Below, piece after piece: positions 46,915 to 56,238 of a DNA stretch of 64,000 bases. The notes beneath the pieces were generated by a model that saw nothing but the letters and a program-made list of their open reading frames with translations, searched no databases and had not been told where the DNA came from. Each line of letters starts with the position of its first letter. Position 1 is the stretch's first letter. Position numbers and translations under genes: made by a program. Source of the DNA: Atopobiaceae bacterium (GTDB taxonomy: Bacteria > Actinomycetota > Coriobacteriia > Coriobacteriales > Atopobiaceae); contig JAKVON010000001.1 of NCBI GenBank assembly GCA_022482785.1, positions 1 through 64,000 of the forward strand, read 5' to 3'.

Positions 46915-49386
46915 ATGGACTGGACGCGATTCGGCTACCTCATCGCGGTGCTTGTTGCATCGATTCCCCTCGTGGTGGCGATGACGCGGCTCATGCCCGA
47001 GCTCGCAGGCCCCAGCCCCCGTCAGACCAGGCAGGAACTCGTCGTTCTCGGCCTGGTCCTCGCATTGGGCGTGGCGGCCATCTACGGGAGCTTTCTTGCC
47101 GGAACCTCGTACTTCTCCTATTGGGACGTGGGGTCCGACACCTCGGAGCAGTACGTCCCCTTCTACATCAACATGCTCGACGGCATTCGAGCGGGGACGT
47201 TCGGCCCCTGGAACAGCCGCTTCGGATTGGGAGAGAGCTTCATAGCCTATCAATCCTGGGTGCTGGACCCCTTCAACCTCGTTCTCGTCCCCCTCGGCCT
47301 GATGCTCGGTGATGCCAGGCTCGGCCTCGTCCTTGTCATCGTGCAGGTCGCAAAGGTATTCCTCTCGGGCTACCTGTTCGACCGCATCCTCCTGAGATAT
47401 GCAGAGACGCCGATTGCCAGGCTGGTGGGCTCGACGCTCTACGCGTTCGGAGGGTTCCTGCTGCTTTGGGGCCAGCACTATTGGCTCGGCACGGCCTATG
47501 TTCTCTGCACCCTCCTCATCCTCGCGCTCGAAGGGCTCATGAGCCGATGGAGCGTCCCCCGCTTCCTCGGGGTCGCGCTCAGCGTCGCGGTCTCCATCGG
47601 GATGAGTGCCTATGTCGGGTTCATGATCATGCTCTTTGCCACCGTCTATGCCTTGCTGCGGACGCTTCACCTCTCTCGGTGCACCTCCCTCGCAGGCTTC
47701 GCCCGAGCCTTCATGCCGCTCGTGGTTCCAGTCCTATGTGGCTGCCTCCTATCCTGCGCCTCGCTCGTCCCCTATGCGGAGACGCTGCTCGGAGAGTCCT
47801 CCCGCGTGACGGGCTCGCAGGGCTCCGCTTCGGGACTTGCCGCTCAGTCGGCGTTCGTTCCCCTGCGGTGGGTTCCGGCGATTCTGAGCCGGATTCTTGG
47901 AGACAGCCTCATCAGCAGCGGTGCGGACATTCCAGAGACGCTCGTTCCCGCGACGGCCGCCTTCCCGTACGTCAACGTGTACGAGTTCATCATGGTCGGT
48001 TTCTCCGGCTCGGCGTTCGTTCTCATCGCGCAGTTCTTCCATTGGGCCGTCAGGAAGGCGAGCCGACGGGACAAGGCCTTGGTCTTCGTGGCCTCCTTGC
48101 TGGTGCTCATGTACTGCTTCAACTTCTTCCTCCCGTCCCTCTCGAACCTCTTCGTCGCCCCGAAGTATCGGAGCAGCTTTGCGCTGGCGATTCCCTTTGG
48201 CATAGCCCTCACGGTCGGATTCGAGAAGGGACTGGTGGAGGGCAGGTGCGCCACCGTCCCGCTCGTGGCGGGAGCGGGCCTAACCGCCTGCGTGCTTGCC
48301 TGGTCCCTTGCCAACACGGTAAACGGGAGATTGGCCTGCCTGTTCTACATCGCGGCCCTCTGCCTCGTGGTCGGCCTCGCCGTCCTGAGAAGGTCGCGGC
48401 CAGAAAGCGGGGCCATTCTCGCCCTTCTCTGCATGGCCATCGTCTCGACGTCGCTCGTGGACGGCTTTTTCGTCACAAACAATAGGCTGACCAGCACAGC
48501 CAGCAACTTTCCCAAGGCAGAGGAGCCGGGGAGGGGATCCGACACCGAGGAGGCCCTCGCCTATCTCAGCCAACGCGATGGCTCCTCGTATCGAGTGGAG
48601 AAGCTCTATACCGACTGGACGCGACTCAGCGACTCCCTCGTCGAGGGGTACCGGGGGGTCTCCGCCTATTCTTCCGTCCTGGACAGTGACATCGACGACT
48701 TCTACGAGAACCTTTGGCCCGGCGCGCTCGACGGCTCAGCGTACCAGGTGTTCTCTAACAGTCCGGACGAGCCCGAGATTCTCTCGCTGCTGAACGTGAA
48801 GTACCTGCTCTCGAAAGACGAGCTGCCCTTCGGATGGTGCCAGCTCGTCGATCGAGTCGGAAGCGTCTACGTCTATCAGAACATGTCCGCCCGAGGAACC
48901 CTGAGCAGCTGGGGCAGCGTCATGGGAGAGGGAGAGGCGGCACGCATCCCCACCCCGGAGGAAAGGGCGAAGGTCCTCGGCACCTCCCTCATAGTCCCCG
49001 ACAGCGCCTTGCAGGGCCTGGAAGGGGTCGACCTCTCGTCCGAGGCGACGACGACCTGCGTCGAGACGGGCGGGTCGAGCGTCGAGGGAACGGTCGACGC
49101 GTCCTCCGACACGGTCGTATACCTTGCCATCCCCCATACGGCGGGATGGACGGTCTGCGTAGACGGAAGCCCGGTCGAGACCTTCAGGGCCGATTACGGC
49201 TTCATCGGCTTCCAGGTCGGGGCCGGGAGCCATGTCGTCACGGCCTCGTTCGAGCCTGTCGGCACCGCCACGGGCATCGCCGTCTCCCTCGCAGGCCTCT
49301 GCGCGACGGTTGTCTCATGCGCCATTGGGAAAAGGGCGGGAGCGAGGAAGGCGATCCACGCGGAGGCGAGGAGCCCTCAGGCCTAG
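46915..49386 (+). CDS. YfhO-family membrane protein (GT-C-like)
   Basis: 823 residues. Twelve or more helices with the loop SYWDVGSDTSEQYVPFY after helix 2, carrying the acidic residues of YfhO/GT-C enzymes, and a C-terminal soluble domain (about 520-800) that ends in one more helix. YfhO proteins glycosylate wall polymers such as lipoteichoic acid in Bacilli from polyprenyl-phosphate sugars. TAGGAGAACC leads the ATG at 46915. Its end overlaps the next convergent GT2 gene by CTAG. Confidence 0.82.
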   Translation: MDWTRFGYLIAVLVASIPLVVAMTRLMPELAGPSPRQTRQELVVLGLVLALGVAAIYGSFLAGTSYFSYWDVGSDTSEQYVPFYINMLDGIRAGTFGPWNSRFGLGESFIAYQSWVLDPFNLVLVPLGLMLGDARLGLVLVIVQVAKVFLSGYLFDRILLRYAETPIARLVGSTLYAFGGFLLLWGQHYWLGTAYVLCTLLILALEGLMSRWSVPRFLGVALSVAVSIGMSAYVGFMIMLFATVYALLRTLHLSRCTSLAGFARAFMPLVVPVLCGCLLSCASLVPYAETLLGESSRVTGSQGSASGLAAQSAFVPLRWVPAILSRILGDSLISSGADIPETLVPATAAFPYVNVYEFIMVGFSGSAFVLIAQFFHWAVRKASRRDKALVFVASLLVLMYCFNFFLPSLSNLFVAPKYRSSFALAIPFGIALTVGFEKGLVEGRCATVPLVAGAGLTACVLAWSLANTVNGRLACLFYIAALCLVVGLAVLRRSRPESGAILALLCMAIVSTSLVDGFFVTNNRLTSTASNFPKAEEPGRGSDTEEALAYLSQRDGSSYRVEKLYTDWTRLSDSLVEGYRGVSAYSSVLDSDIDDFYENLWPGALDGSAYQVFSNSPDEPEILSLLNVKYLLSKDELPFGWCQLVDRVGSVYVYQNMSARGTLSSWGSVMGEGEAARIPTPEERAKVLGTSLIVPDSALQGLEGVDLSSEATTTCVETGGSSVEGTVDASSDTVVYLAIPHTAGWTVCVDGSPVETFRADYGFIGFQVGAGSHVVTASFEPVGTATGIAVSLAGLCATVVSCAIGKRAGARKAIHAEARSPQA

Positions 49387-50345
49387 AGCGTAACCCCTCT
49401 GCCGAGCAGGGAGCGCATGACGAGAACCGCCGACCATCTGATGGGAGAGAAGAGGTAGGCGGGCCAATCTCTCTCCGCCATCAGCTCTCGCATGCAATCC
49501 TTCCTCGAGAATGGCGCGATTCTCCCATGGCTCCACTTGAGATAGGTCCGGTAGTAGGTCAGCTTGGCCGCCCTGAGCGCCTCGGGGTTGTCGCAGCCCT
49601 CGGCATAGGAGACCAGCGTCCTGCCGAATTGGACCTCGTTTCGTGCGTATTCCTCGTCAACCCTGACGGTGGCGGAATAGCTGCTCCCGCCCGTCTGCAC
49701 GTGTCGATAGGCGCTCCATACGGAAGGCAGGCTCTTGACCCTCCCGATCGAAAGGAGGATGAAGGCATATCTGCGATCGCCCGCATAGCGTTGGTAGCAG
49801 GATCTTTCCGTGAACCTCTTGCGTGCGGCGACATACGGCTCGCGGCGGATGAGGGAGGTGCCGATTTGTCCGGGCATGCTGCAGTAGAAGTACTCCTTGA
49901 ACGTATACTCCTCGCGCGGGCACTCCGGGTACTTCTCTCCCGTCGGCAGGGAGTCCTTCCCCACGATCACGCATCGATGGAAGACCGCCGAGTACTCCGG
50001 ATGGCTCTTCAGGAAGTCGACCTGCGCCTGAAGCTTGGTGTCTTCCGTCCAGAAGTCGTCCCCCTCGAGGATGGCGAGGTACGTGCCGCGCGAGCGAAAG
50101 AGCATATCGGCATCGTTGGCCTCCCCGCCCATGTTCCTTTCCCTGAACAGAAACTTGAAGTGGGGGGGAAGCTCCTTTGCCATCTCCTTTAGCAGGGCCC
50201 TCGTGCCATCCGTCGAGCAGTCCTCCCCCACGAAGACCTCGTAGGGGAAGTCGACCTTCTGCGATGCGATGCTGCGCAGGCACCTCTCGATATAGGCCTC
50301 GTGGTTGTAGACGGACACGTTCACAGAGACAAGCGGTGCATCCAA
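49383..50345 (-). CDS. Glycosyltransferase family 2
   Basis: 320 residues. GT-A motif VSVNVSVYNHEAYIERCLRSI, GEDCSTDGT and LEGDDFWTEDTKLQ, a GT2 group found in capsule loci. Only a TTG is available as start in this frame, with AAGGGA about ten bases upstream. It is 40 bp downstream of the DegT aminotransferase gene on the same strand, suggesting that the amino sugar made there is used here. Confidence 0.85.
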   Translation of the reverse strand: MDAPLVSVNVSVYNHEAYIERCLRSIASQKVDFPYEVFVGEDCSTDGTRALLKEMAKELPPHFKFLFRERNMGGEANDADMLFRSRGTYLAILEGDDFWTEDTKLQAQVDFLKSHPEYSAVFHRCVIVGKDSLPTGEKYPECPREEYTFKEYFYCSMPGQIGTSLIRREPYVAARKRFTERSCYQRYAGDRRYAFILLSIGRVKSLPSVWSAYRHVQTGGSSYSATVRVDEEYARNEVQFGRTLVSYAEGCDNPEALRAAKLTYYRTYLKWSHGRIAPFSRKDCMRELMAERDWPAYLFSPIRWSAVLVMRSLLGRGVTL

Positions 50346-50385
50346 GAGTTCATCATCCCTTCGCGTGCCCGACGGAGATGCTCCG

Positions 50386-51498
50386 TCAGCTCCGCCCCTG
50401 AGCGAGAATGGTGCTGCAGATCATGTCCACGTCGGACATGTCGAGATCTGCGAACATGGGCAGCGTGAGAACGCGCGAGGCGATCTCACGAGCGACGGGG
50501 GTCTCCGAGGAGTCGAATCTGTCCTTATAGCAATCGTAGTCGCTGATGAGCGGGAAGAAGTATTTGCGCGCGAATACGCCCCTTCTCCCGAGGGAATCGA
50601 ACACCTCGTCCCTCGTGGCTCCGAACGAATCCTCGAACACGACCGGGAAGTAGGCATAGTTCTGGGCGACGCCAGGCTGAGGCAGGCATAGCTTGATTCC
50701 AGCCCTCCCTTCGAGACGAGAGCGATAGCGCTCTGCAACGAGGCGGCGCTTGGCGATCTCCTCGTCGAGATGGCGGAGGTTGCAGATCCCCATGGCGGCG
50801 CAGAACTCGTTCATCTTCGCGTTGCCGCCTACGAACTCGACCGTCTCCTCCCCCGTGATGCCGAAGTTCTTCCATTGGTCGAGCCGGTCCTTAAGGCGCG
50901 GGTCGCGAAAGCAGACCGCCCCGCCCTCGATGGTGTTGAACACCTTCGTGGCATGAAACGAGAACATGGAGGCATCCCCGTAGGCAGCAGCCGAGACGCC
51001 GTCCCTCCTCACTCCGAAAGCATGCGCGGCGTCATAGATGACCTTGAGGCCGTGCCTGTCTGCGATGTCTTGGATTGCCTCGACATCGCAGAGGTTCCCG
51101 TATACGTGCACGGGCAGAATGGCGCACGTCTCCTCGTCGACGAGGGATTCTATCCTCTCGGGATCGAGCGTGTAGTCGTCTGGCTTGATGTCGGCAAAGA
51201 CGGGCGTGAGCCCCTTCCTCACGATGGCATGGGTCGTCGAGGCGAAGCTGTAGGGAGTGGTGATGACTTTCCCCCTCAGCCCCATCGCCTCGAGGACGCA
51301 TTCCAAGGCGGAGTGGCCGTTCACGAAAAGGGCGACGTTCTCGACCCCCAGATACCGTTTGAGGTCAGACTCGAGCTGACGATGCTCCGCGCCCATGTTC
51401 GTGAGCCAGTGGCTCTCCCAGATGGGCGCAATCTCCTCCACGTACTCTTCCAAGGGCGGCATCGAAGAGCGGGTGACCAGGATTTTTCTGTCATTCAT
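50386..51498 (-). CDS. DegT/DnrJ/EryC1 aminotransferase 1
   Basis: 370 residues. PLP-dependent sugar aminotransferase: YSFASTTHAIVRKG, PVHVYGNLCDVEAIQDIA, VIYDAAHAFG (Asp for PLP) and the Schiff-base Lys in FSFHATKVFNTIEGG. It transfers an amino group from Glu to a nucleotide keto-sugar. GGAG precedes the ATG. It lies between an ATP-grasp gene and a GT2 gene in one direction. Confidence 0.88.
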   Translation of the reverse strand: MNDRKILVTRSSMPPLEEYVEEIAPIWESHWLTNMGAEHRQLESDLKRYLGVENVALFVNGHSALECVLEAMGLRGKVITTPYSFASTTHAIVRKGLTPVFADIKPDDYTLDPERIESLVDEETCAILPVHVYGNLCDVEAIQDIADRHGLKVIYDAAHAFGVRRDGVSAAAYGDASMFSFHATKVFNTIEGGAVCFRDPRLKDRLDQWKNFGITGEETVEFVGGNAKMNEFCAAMGICNLRHLDEEIAKRRLVAERYRSRLEGRAGIKLCLPQPGVAQNYAYFPVVFEDSFGATRDEVFDSLGRRGVFARKYFFPLISDYDCYKDRFDSSETPVAREIASRVLTLPMFADLDMSDVDMICSTILAQGRS

Positions 51499-51523
51499 GG
51501 AAATGCTCCAAATCGGGCGCGGA

Positions 51524-52495
51524 CTAGCCCTCGTCGACCTTCGTGACATACTCCTCGTACTTCCGTGCGATGTACTGGTCGGGATAGGGAGCCATGGGCT
51601 CGATCTCGTCTCCCGCGAACGCGCGGACATGATTCCCGACGCAATCGTATGCCGCCATGCAGGAGAACTCCACCCCTCCGGAAAACCTCGGGTTGCACTC
51701 GAGGAAACGATAGCCACCTGACGCGGCCGCAATGAACTCGAAATTGACACAGCCCAGGATTCCCAGCTCGGAGGCAAGGGAGCAACAGGTCTCGGCAAGC
51801 CTCTCGTCATGGAAGACTCGCACCGAGGTCCCCGCCCCGTTGAGCGTCCTGAGCAACTCCTCGCGAGGGATGGCGACCACGTGGCCTGCCGAGTCGCGGA
51901 CGATGTCCACGGTCACCACGGGGCCCTCGATGAGGGGTTGGACAACGTAGCGGGCAGGGTCCTCGATGTCCTCCACCGATTTCCACTGCGTCGCCGTGCG
52001 AATCCTCCTCAGCCCCTCGCTGCTTCTGCCGTCGAGGGGCTTGCACACGACGGGGAGCTCGACAGGCCCCGAGATGCATTCGAGCAGGGGGCGAGTCTCG
52101 ATTCCGAGGACGCCCGAGCCCGACGAACGAAGAAACCTTGCCATGTTGTCTTTGTTGCGGCAGAGGTCGACCGTCTCCTTGGGGGAAATGAGCGGAACGG
52201 CGTCGCCAAGCCAGGCGGCGTCACGTGCCAGGTTGAAGAGGTCCACCTCGACGTCCGTGAGGGGGATGATGACGTCGACGTGCTCGTCCTTGCAGAAGTC
52301 CCGAATGAAGCGAGCGTACGCCTCGGCATCCGAGGCAAGGGGGGCTTGGCGAAACGCATCGACGTTGGCGGCGTCCGCAATCCACTCGAACGGATAGATG
52401 TCGCAGCCAACGACCCGAAGGCCCAGACGCTTGAGCCTCTTGATAACGATGTCCGCTGAGAACGACCCTATCGCGGTGACAAGCGCAACATGCAT
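51524..52495 (-). CDS. ATP-grasp ligase 1
   Basis: 323 residues. N-terminal Rossmann-like domain (MHVALVTAIGSFSADIVIKR), then ATP-grasp fold: PVVCKPLDGRSSEGLRRI (ATP-binding Lys and flexible loop), VVQPLIEGP, and the metal site CVNFEFIAAASGGYRFLECNPRFSGG. Such enzymes join a carboxylate to an amine, thiol or similar group using ATP. It lies 25 bp upstream of the aminotransferase. Substrate unknown; an amino acid added to an amino sugar is plausible. Confidence 0.8.
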   Translation of the reverse strand: MHVALVTAIGSFSADIVIKRLKRLGLRVVGCDIYPFEWIADAANVDAFRQAPLASDAEAYARFIRDFCKDEHVDVIIPLTDVEVDLFNLARDAAWLGDAVPLISPKETVDLCRNKDNMARFLRSSGSGVLGIETRPLLECISGPVELPVVCKPLDGRSSEGLRRIRTATQWKSVEDIEDPARYVVQPLIEGPVVTVDIVRDSAGHVVAIPREELLRTLNGAGTSVRVFHDERLAETCCSLASELGILGCVNFEFIAAASGGYRFLECNPRFSGGVEFSCMAAYDCVGNHVRAFAGDEIEPMAPYPDQYIARKYEEYVTKVDEG

Positions 52496-52640
52496 GTCCT
52501 GGCCCTTCGACTTAGCTGGTAACCCTCATACTACCACGAGGTCAATAAGGCTCCATACGCCGGTTGGGGCTCTGCACGAGCCGTGCGCGACGCGTTGTAT
52601 AATGCGTCATGAACGGACAATGTCGTATCCAGGGAGCCTC

Positions 52641-53783
52641 ATGAATTCGAATGACATGGACGATCTTCTTGCCGACGGTTTCACCCGTAGAATGGCCGCC
52701 GAATATCTCCAGACCCAGGAGGTCGAGCGGGCGAGCGGAATGTTCGATCCGGACTACCTGGAATGGGCCCATTCGAATGGGTTCTATGCCGAGTCCGCCT
52801 GCGCCTACCAGCTGAGCGACCAGACGAAGAGCAACTACCTCAGCGATTATGACTTCTGTAAGCTCTGGCCCCTGAACGACTGGCAGCGCATCTGGATAAA
52901 CGACAAGCTTACCTTTGAGTACACGCTCGCAGGGACCGAGTTCTCCCATTTCCTGCCCGAGTATTATTACTACAGTTCCAAGGGGAGGCTGCTGGCACTG
53001 CTCGACAGCAGAATGGATGTCAGCCTCGACGGCTTTCTCTCCCTTCTCCGCGAGAAGGGAGAGTTCGCCTGCAAGCCATGCAACGGCACCGAGTCGGCAG
53101 GTTTTCACAAGCTGACCTGTGATGCCGATGGGTTTGGCATCGACGGAATGCCGGCCGATGCCAAAGGAATCGGGTCTTTTCTTCGCGAGCACCCGAACTA
53201 CGTCTTCACCGAGTACCTCCATCCGAGCCAGGACATGGCAGAGATCGACCCCCTCATCCACACGCTTCGCCTCGTCGTGATCGACCCCACTGGGGTGGAT
53301 CCGGTCCCCATTGCCTCCTACCTCAGGTTTGCCGTCGGGAACAAGGACTCGCAGAGCGGCGCGAACTACCAGAGGCCGACCTCGGACGACATCTGCTCCT
53401 ACAACGTCGAGTTCGACATCGAGACGGGTCGCTATGGAAACGGCAAGCTTGCCTACGCCACGAAGGTGCTTGACATGCCAAGGCATCCAGATAGCGGCAT
53501 TCTCGTCGAAGGCGCCGTCGATGCATGGCAGGAGCTGCTAGCCTCCATCAAGAGGCTCTCACTCAGGCTTGGTCCCGTCGAGTACATGGGGTTCGACATC
53601 GGCATCACCGACCATGGCCCCAAGATCATGGAGATAAACTCGCACCCTGGCATCAAGTACCTCCAGATATTCAAGCCCCTGCTCACAAACGAGCTCGCGG
53701 CAGAGTATTACCGGAGAAAGCTCGACCTCATTGGCGAGATGACCCCCGATGAAAGGACCAGGCGCAACGAGACGGTGCGCTAG
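52641..53783 (+). CDS. Sugar-transfer-associated ATP-grasp protein
   Basis: 380 residues. The overall sequence fits the sugar-transfer-associated ATP-grasp family (PF14397-like): FACKPCNGTESAGFHKL (ATP-binding), YVFTEYLHPSQDMAEIDPL, LRLVVIDPTG and the metal-binding YMGFDIGITDHGPKIMEINSHPG. These occur in polysaccharide loci; their acyl or amino acceptor is undefined. ATG at 52641 with AGGGAGCC. Its stop overlaps the convergent RffA-like gene by CTAG. It is the only gene of this subcluster on the plus strand. Confidence 0.8.
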   Translation: MNSNDMDDLLADGFTRRMAAEYLQTQEVERASGMFDPDYLEWAHSNGFYAESACAYQLSDQTKSNYLSDYDFCKLWPLNDWQRIWINDKLTFEYTLAGTEFSHFLPEYYYYSSKGRLLALLDSRMDVSLDGFLSLLREKGEFACKPCNGTESAGFHKLTCDADGFGIDGMPADAKGIGSFLREHPNYVFTEYLHPSQDMAEIDPLIHTLRLVVIDPTGVDPVPIASYLRFAVGNKDSQSGANYQRPTSDDICSYNVEFDIETGRYGNGKLAYATKVLDMPRHPDSGILVEGAVDAWQELLASIKRLSLRLGPVEYMGFDIGITDHGPKIMEINSHPGIKYLQIFKPLLTNELAAEYYRRKLDLIGEMTPDERTRRNETVR

Positions 53784-54925
53784 CCCTTCTCCCGGCCATA
53801 GAACTCCTTGACAAGACCGACGACGCGACGACGGTCCTCGGCTGACAGTCCATAATACAGGGGCAGGCGGACGAGCCGCTCGCTCTCCGATGTCGTATGG
53901 GTGTCTTCGCCGTCGAACCGGCCGAAACGCTTCCCCGCGGGAGAGCTGTGCAACGGGATGTAGTGGAACACCGCCATCACCCCCCTCTCCTTGAGGAAGG
54001 CGATGAGCGCGGTGCGCTCGGCAAGGTCGGCACACTTGAGATAGAACATGTGGGCGTTATGGACGCAGCCGTCGGGCACCGTGGGGAGCTCGATCTTGCC
54101 GGCGTCGGCCAGGGCCGCAAGCTCGTCCCGATAGTAGCGCCAGGACTCGAGCCTGTCGTCATTGATAGCGTCCGCCTGCTCGAGCTGAGCCCAGAGATAG
54201 GCGGCATTGAGGTCGCTGGGAAGGTAGCTGCTCCCACGGTCGACCCACGTGTACTTGTCTACCTGGCCACGGAAGAAGCGCTGGCGGTTCGTGCCCTTCT
54301 CGCGGATAATCTCGGCGCGCTCGACATAGTCATCGTCGTTGATCACGAGGGCGCCGCCCTCTCCCATGGAGTAGTTCTTCGTCTCGTGGAACGAATAGCA
54401 GCCGAACGTGCCGATCGTTCCAAGGGCCCTGCCCTTGTACGTGCTCATGACGCCTTGGGCGGCATCCTCGACGACGAGGATGCCATGCCGCGAGGCGATG
54501 TCGCAGATCTTGTCCATCTCGCACGAGACTCCCGCATAATGGACCGCGACGATGACCCGGGTCCGGCTGGTGATGGCACGCTCTATCCTGTCCTCGTCGA
54601 TGTTCATGGTATCGGGACGGATGTCGACGAAGACCAAGGTGGCACCCATCAGCTGGAATGCCGTTGCCGTGGAGGAGAAGGTGTAGCTCGGAAGTATGAC
54701 CTCGTCTCCGGGCTCCAGCCCCGAAAGGATGGCTGCCATCTCGAGCGCAGTGGTTCCGCTGGTCGTCAGCAGCACCTTCCGCGCACCGAACCGCCGCTCC
54801 ATCCAATCGTCGCACCGTCTGGTGAAGGGGCCGTCGCCGCATATCTTGTGATTGACTGCCGCTGCCTCGCGGACGTAGTCCAGCTCGCTACCAACATACG
54901 GCGGAATATTGAAATCAATGTTCAT
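53780..54925 (-). CDS. rffA: dTDP-4-amino-4,6-dideoxygalactose transaminase-like (DegT 2)
   Basis: 381 residues. Close in style to RffA/WecE: FNIPPYVGSELDYVREA, LLTTSGTTALEMAA, PSYTFSSTATAF, VEDAAQGVMSTYKGRALG, and the PLP Lys in YSFHETKNYSMGEGGA. It converts dTDP-4-keto-6-deoxyglucose to the 4-amino sugar (Fuc4N) using glutamate. The start at 54925 has only a weak GGGG leader. It follows an ATP-grasp gene by 116 bp. Confidence 0.85.
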   Translation of the reverse strand: MNIDFNIPPYVGSELDYVREAAAVNHKICGDGPFTRRCDDWMERRFGARKVLLTTSGTTALEMAAILSGLEPGDEVILPSYTFSSTATAFQLMGATLVFVDIRPDTMNIDEDRIERAITSRTRVIVAVHYAGVSCEMDKICDIASRHGILVVEDAAQGVMSTYKGRALGTIGTFGCYSFHETKNYSMGEGGALVINDDDYVERAEIIREKGTNRQRFFRGQVDKYTWVDRGSSYLPSDLNAAYLWAQLEQADAINDDRLESWRYYRDELAALADAGKIELPTVPDGCVHNAHMFYLKCADLAERTALIAFLKERGVMAVFHYIPLHSSPAGKRFGRFDGEDTHTTSESERLVRLPLYYGLSAEDRRRVVGLVKEFYGREKG

Positions 54926-55041
54926 AAGAAACCCCATAGGATAGGACGTCGCTCGCATCTGACCCACCATGCTATCTTGCGCCAGTTGCGGCAAATAGGG
55001 AAGACGCCGGCGGCAAAGTCCGCCACATGGATACAACCCTC

Positions 55042-56238
55042 CTACGCGAGACGGATGCAGTCGTTGGCCGATGCGAGCACCCGGTCGAGCTCGGACTCGT
55101 CATCCGTCGCCATGATTACCTGCCCGAAGCGATCAGTTCCGTCATGAACGGCATGGACGTGGTCACCGGGGGCGACGTCGATGCCGATCCTAGCCCCAGA
55201 CGACCTCTCGAGGGCGCGGAGCCTCGAGAGGTCGATCGTCTCGACGGTACCCGCGACATCGGAAAAGAGCAGCTTGGCCATACAGGGTTTCGAGCAGTCG
55301 GAATCGAAGCGGACCGGCTCGCCCAACGCCGCGCGAATCATCTGGGCATAGTAATCGAATCCCAGGTGCATCGAGATGAGCTCGGGAATGCAGGTGGCCC
55401 CGCATCGTCCGCCCATCTCGATGATGGATACGCCCCCATCGGGCAGGACCATGACATCCCCGTTGAAGGCGCATTCGTCCATGCCGGTTGCCTCCACGAC
55501 GAGAGCGACCTGCCTGAACAGGCTATCCCTGGTTTCTTTGGACCTCATAAGAGGAAACGAATGGCCTGAGGGGATGGTGACGGCGCCGGCACGACGGACG
55601 AACTTCTCGTGGGGCGCAAAGAGGGCGACGCTTCCCCGGGAGACGAATCCGTCGACGCCGATCTCCGTGCCGGAGACGAATTTCTCCACCACGATATGGT
55701 CGGCATGGGTGGCATTCGTCGCCGCCTGATAAGCCGCATCGAGGTCGTCGATGCGAGAGACCTTGGTGATCCCCCTGCTTCCCGAGACGTCGCACGCTTT
55801 GACCATAACGGGCAGCCCGAGGCGGATGGCAGCCCGACGGGCCTCGTCGAGCCTCCCCACGACCTCGAAAGGCGAGGTCGAAACCCCTGCCGCACGAAAC
55901 GATTCCTTCATGGCGGCTTTGTCCGTGAGATTGCGGGAAGCCGAGGCCGATATCCCGGGAAGCCCAAGCGCATCGCAGACGTGCCCGACGGTCGGGACCG
56001 AGACATCGGTGCCCGTCGTGACGATGCCGTCGATGCGCTCCTCGCGAGCGGCCTCGAGAACCGCGTCCGCATCGGTGGTGTCTATCTCATGGAAGCGGTT
56101 CGCCTCGGAAAACCCTGGGTAGTTCCCCGCGTAGCTCACGACGATGGTCTCGATGCCCATCGCACGGGCCTTGCGGATGAGAGGCACCTGGTAGATGCCG
56201 GCCCCCAGGACCATGAGCCGTTTCGCATGCGCACCCAT
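55042..56238 (-). CDS. ATP-grasp ligase 3
   Basis: 398 residues. Starts with a nucleotide-binding-like RLMVLGAGIYQVPLIRKARAMG, then ATP-grasp signatures: LPVMVKACDVSGSRGITKV, VVEKFVSGTEIGVDGFV and GVSIIEMGGRCGATCIPEL (metal ligands). It is related to PurT/PylC-type carboxylate-amine ligases. The ATG starts right at the stop of the GT2 gene upstream (TAGATG), so the two are coupled. The substrate is unknown; the context is glycan amino-sugar decoration. Confidence 0.82.
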   Translation of the reverse strand: MGAHAKRLMVLGAGIYQVPLIRKARAMGIETIVVSYAGNYPGFSEANRFHEIDTTDADAVLEAAREERIDGIVTTGTDVSVPTVGHVCDALGLPGISASASRNLTDKAAMKESFRAAGVSTSPFEVVGRLDEARRAAIRLGLPVMVKACDVSGSRGITKVSRIDDLDAAYQAATNATHADHIVVEKFVSGTEIGVDGFVSRGSVALFAPHEKFVRRAGAVTIPSGHSFPLMRSKETRDSLFRQVALVVEATGMDECAFNGDVMVLPDGGVSIIEMGGRCGATCIPELISMHLGFDYYAQMIRAALGEPVRFDSDCSKPCMAKLLFSDVAGTVETIDLSRLRALERSSGARIGIDVAPGDHVHAVHDGTDRFGQVIMATDDESELDRVLASANDCIRLA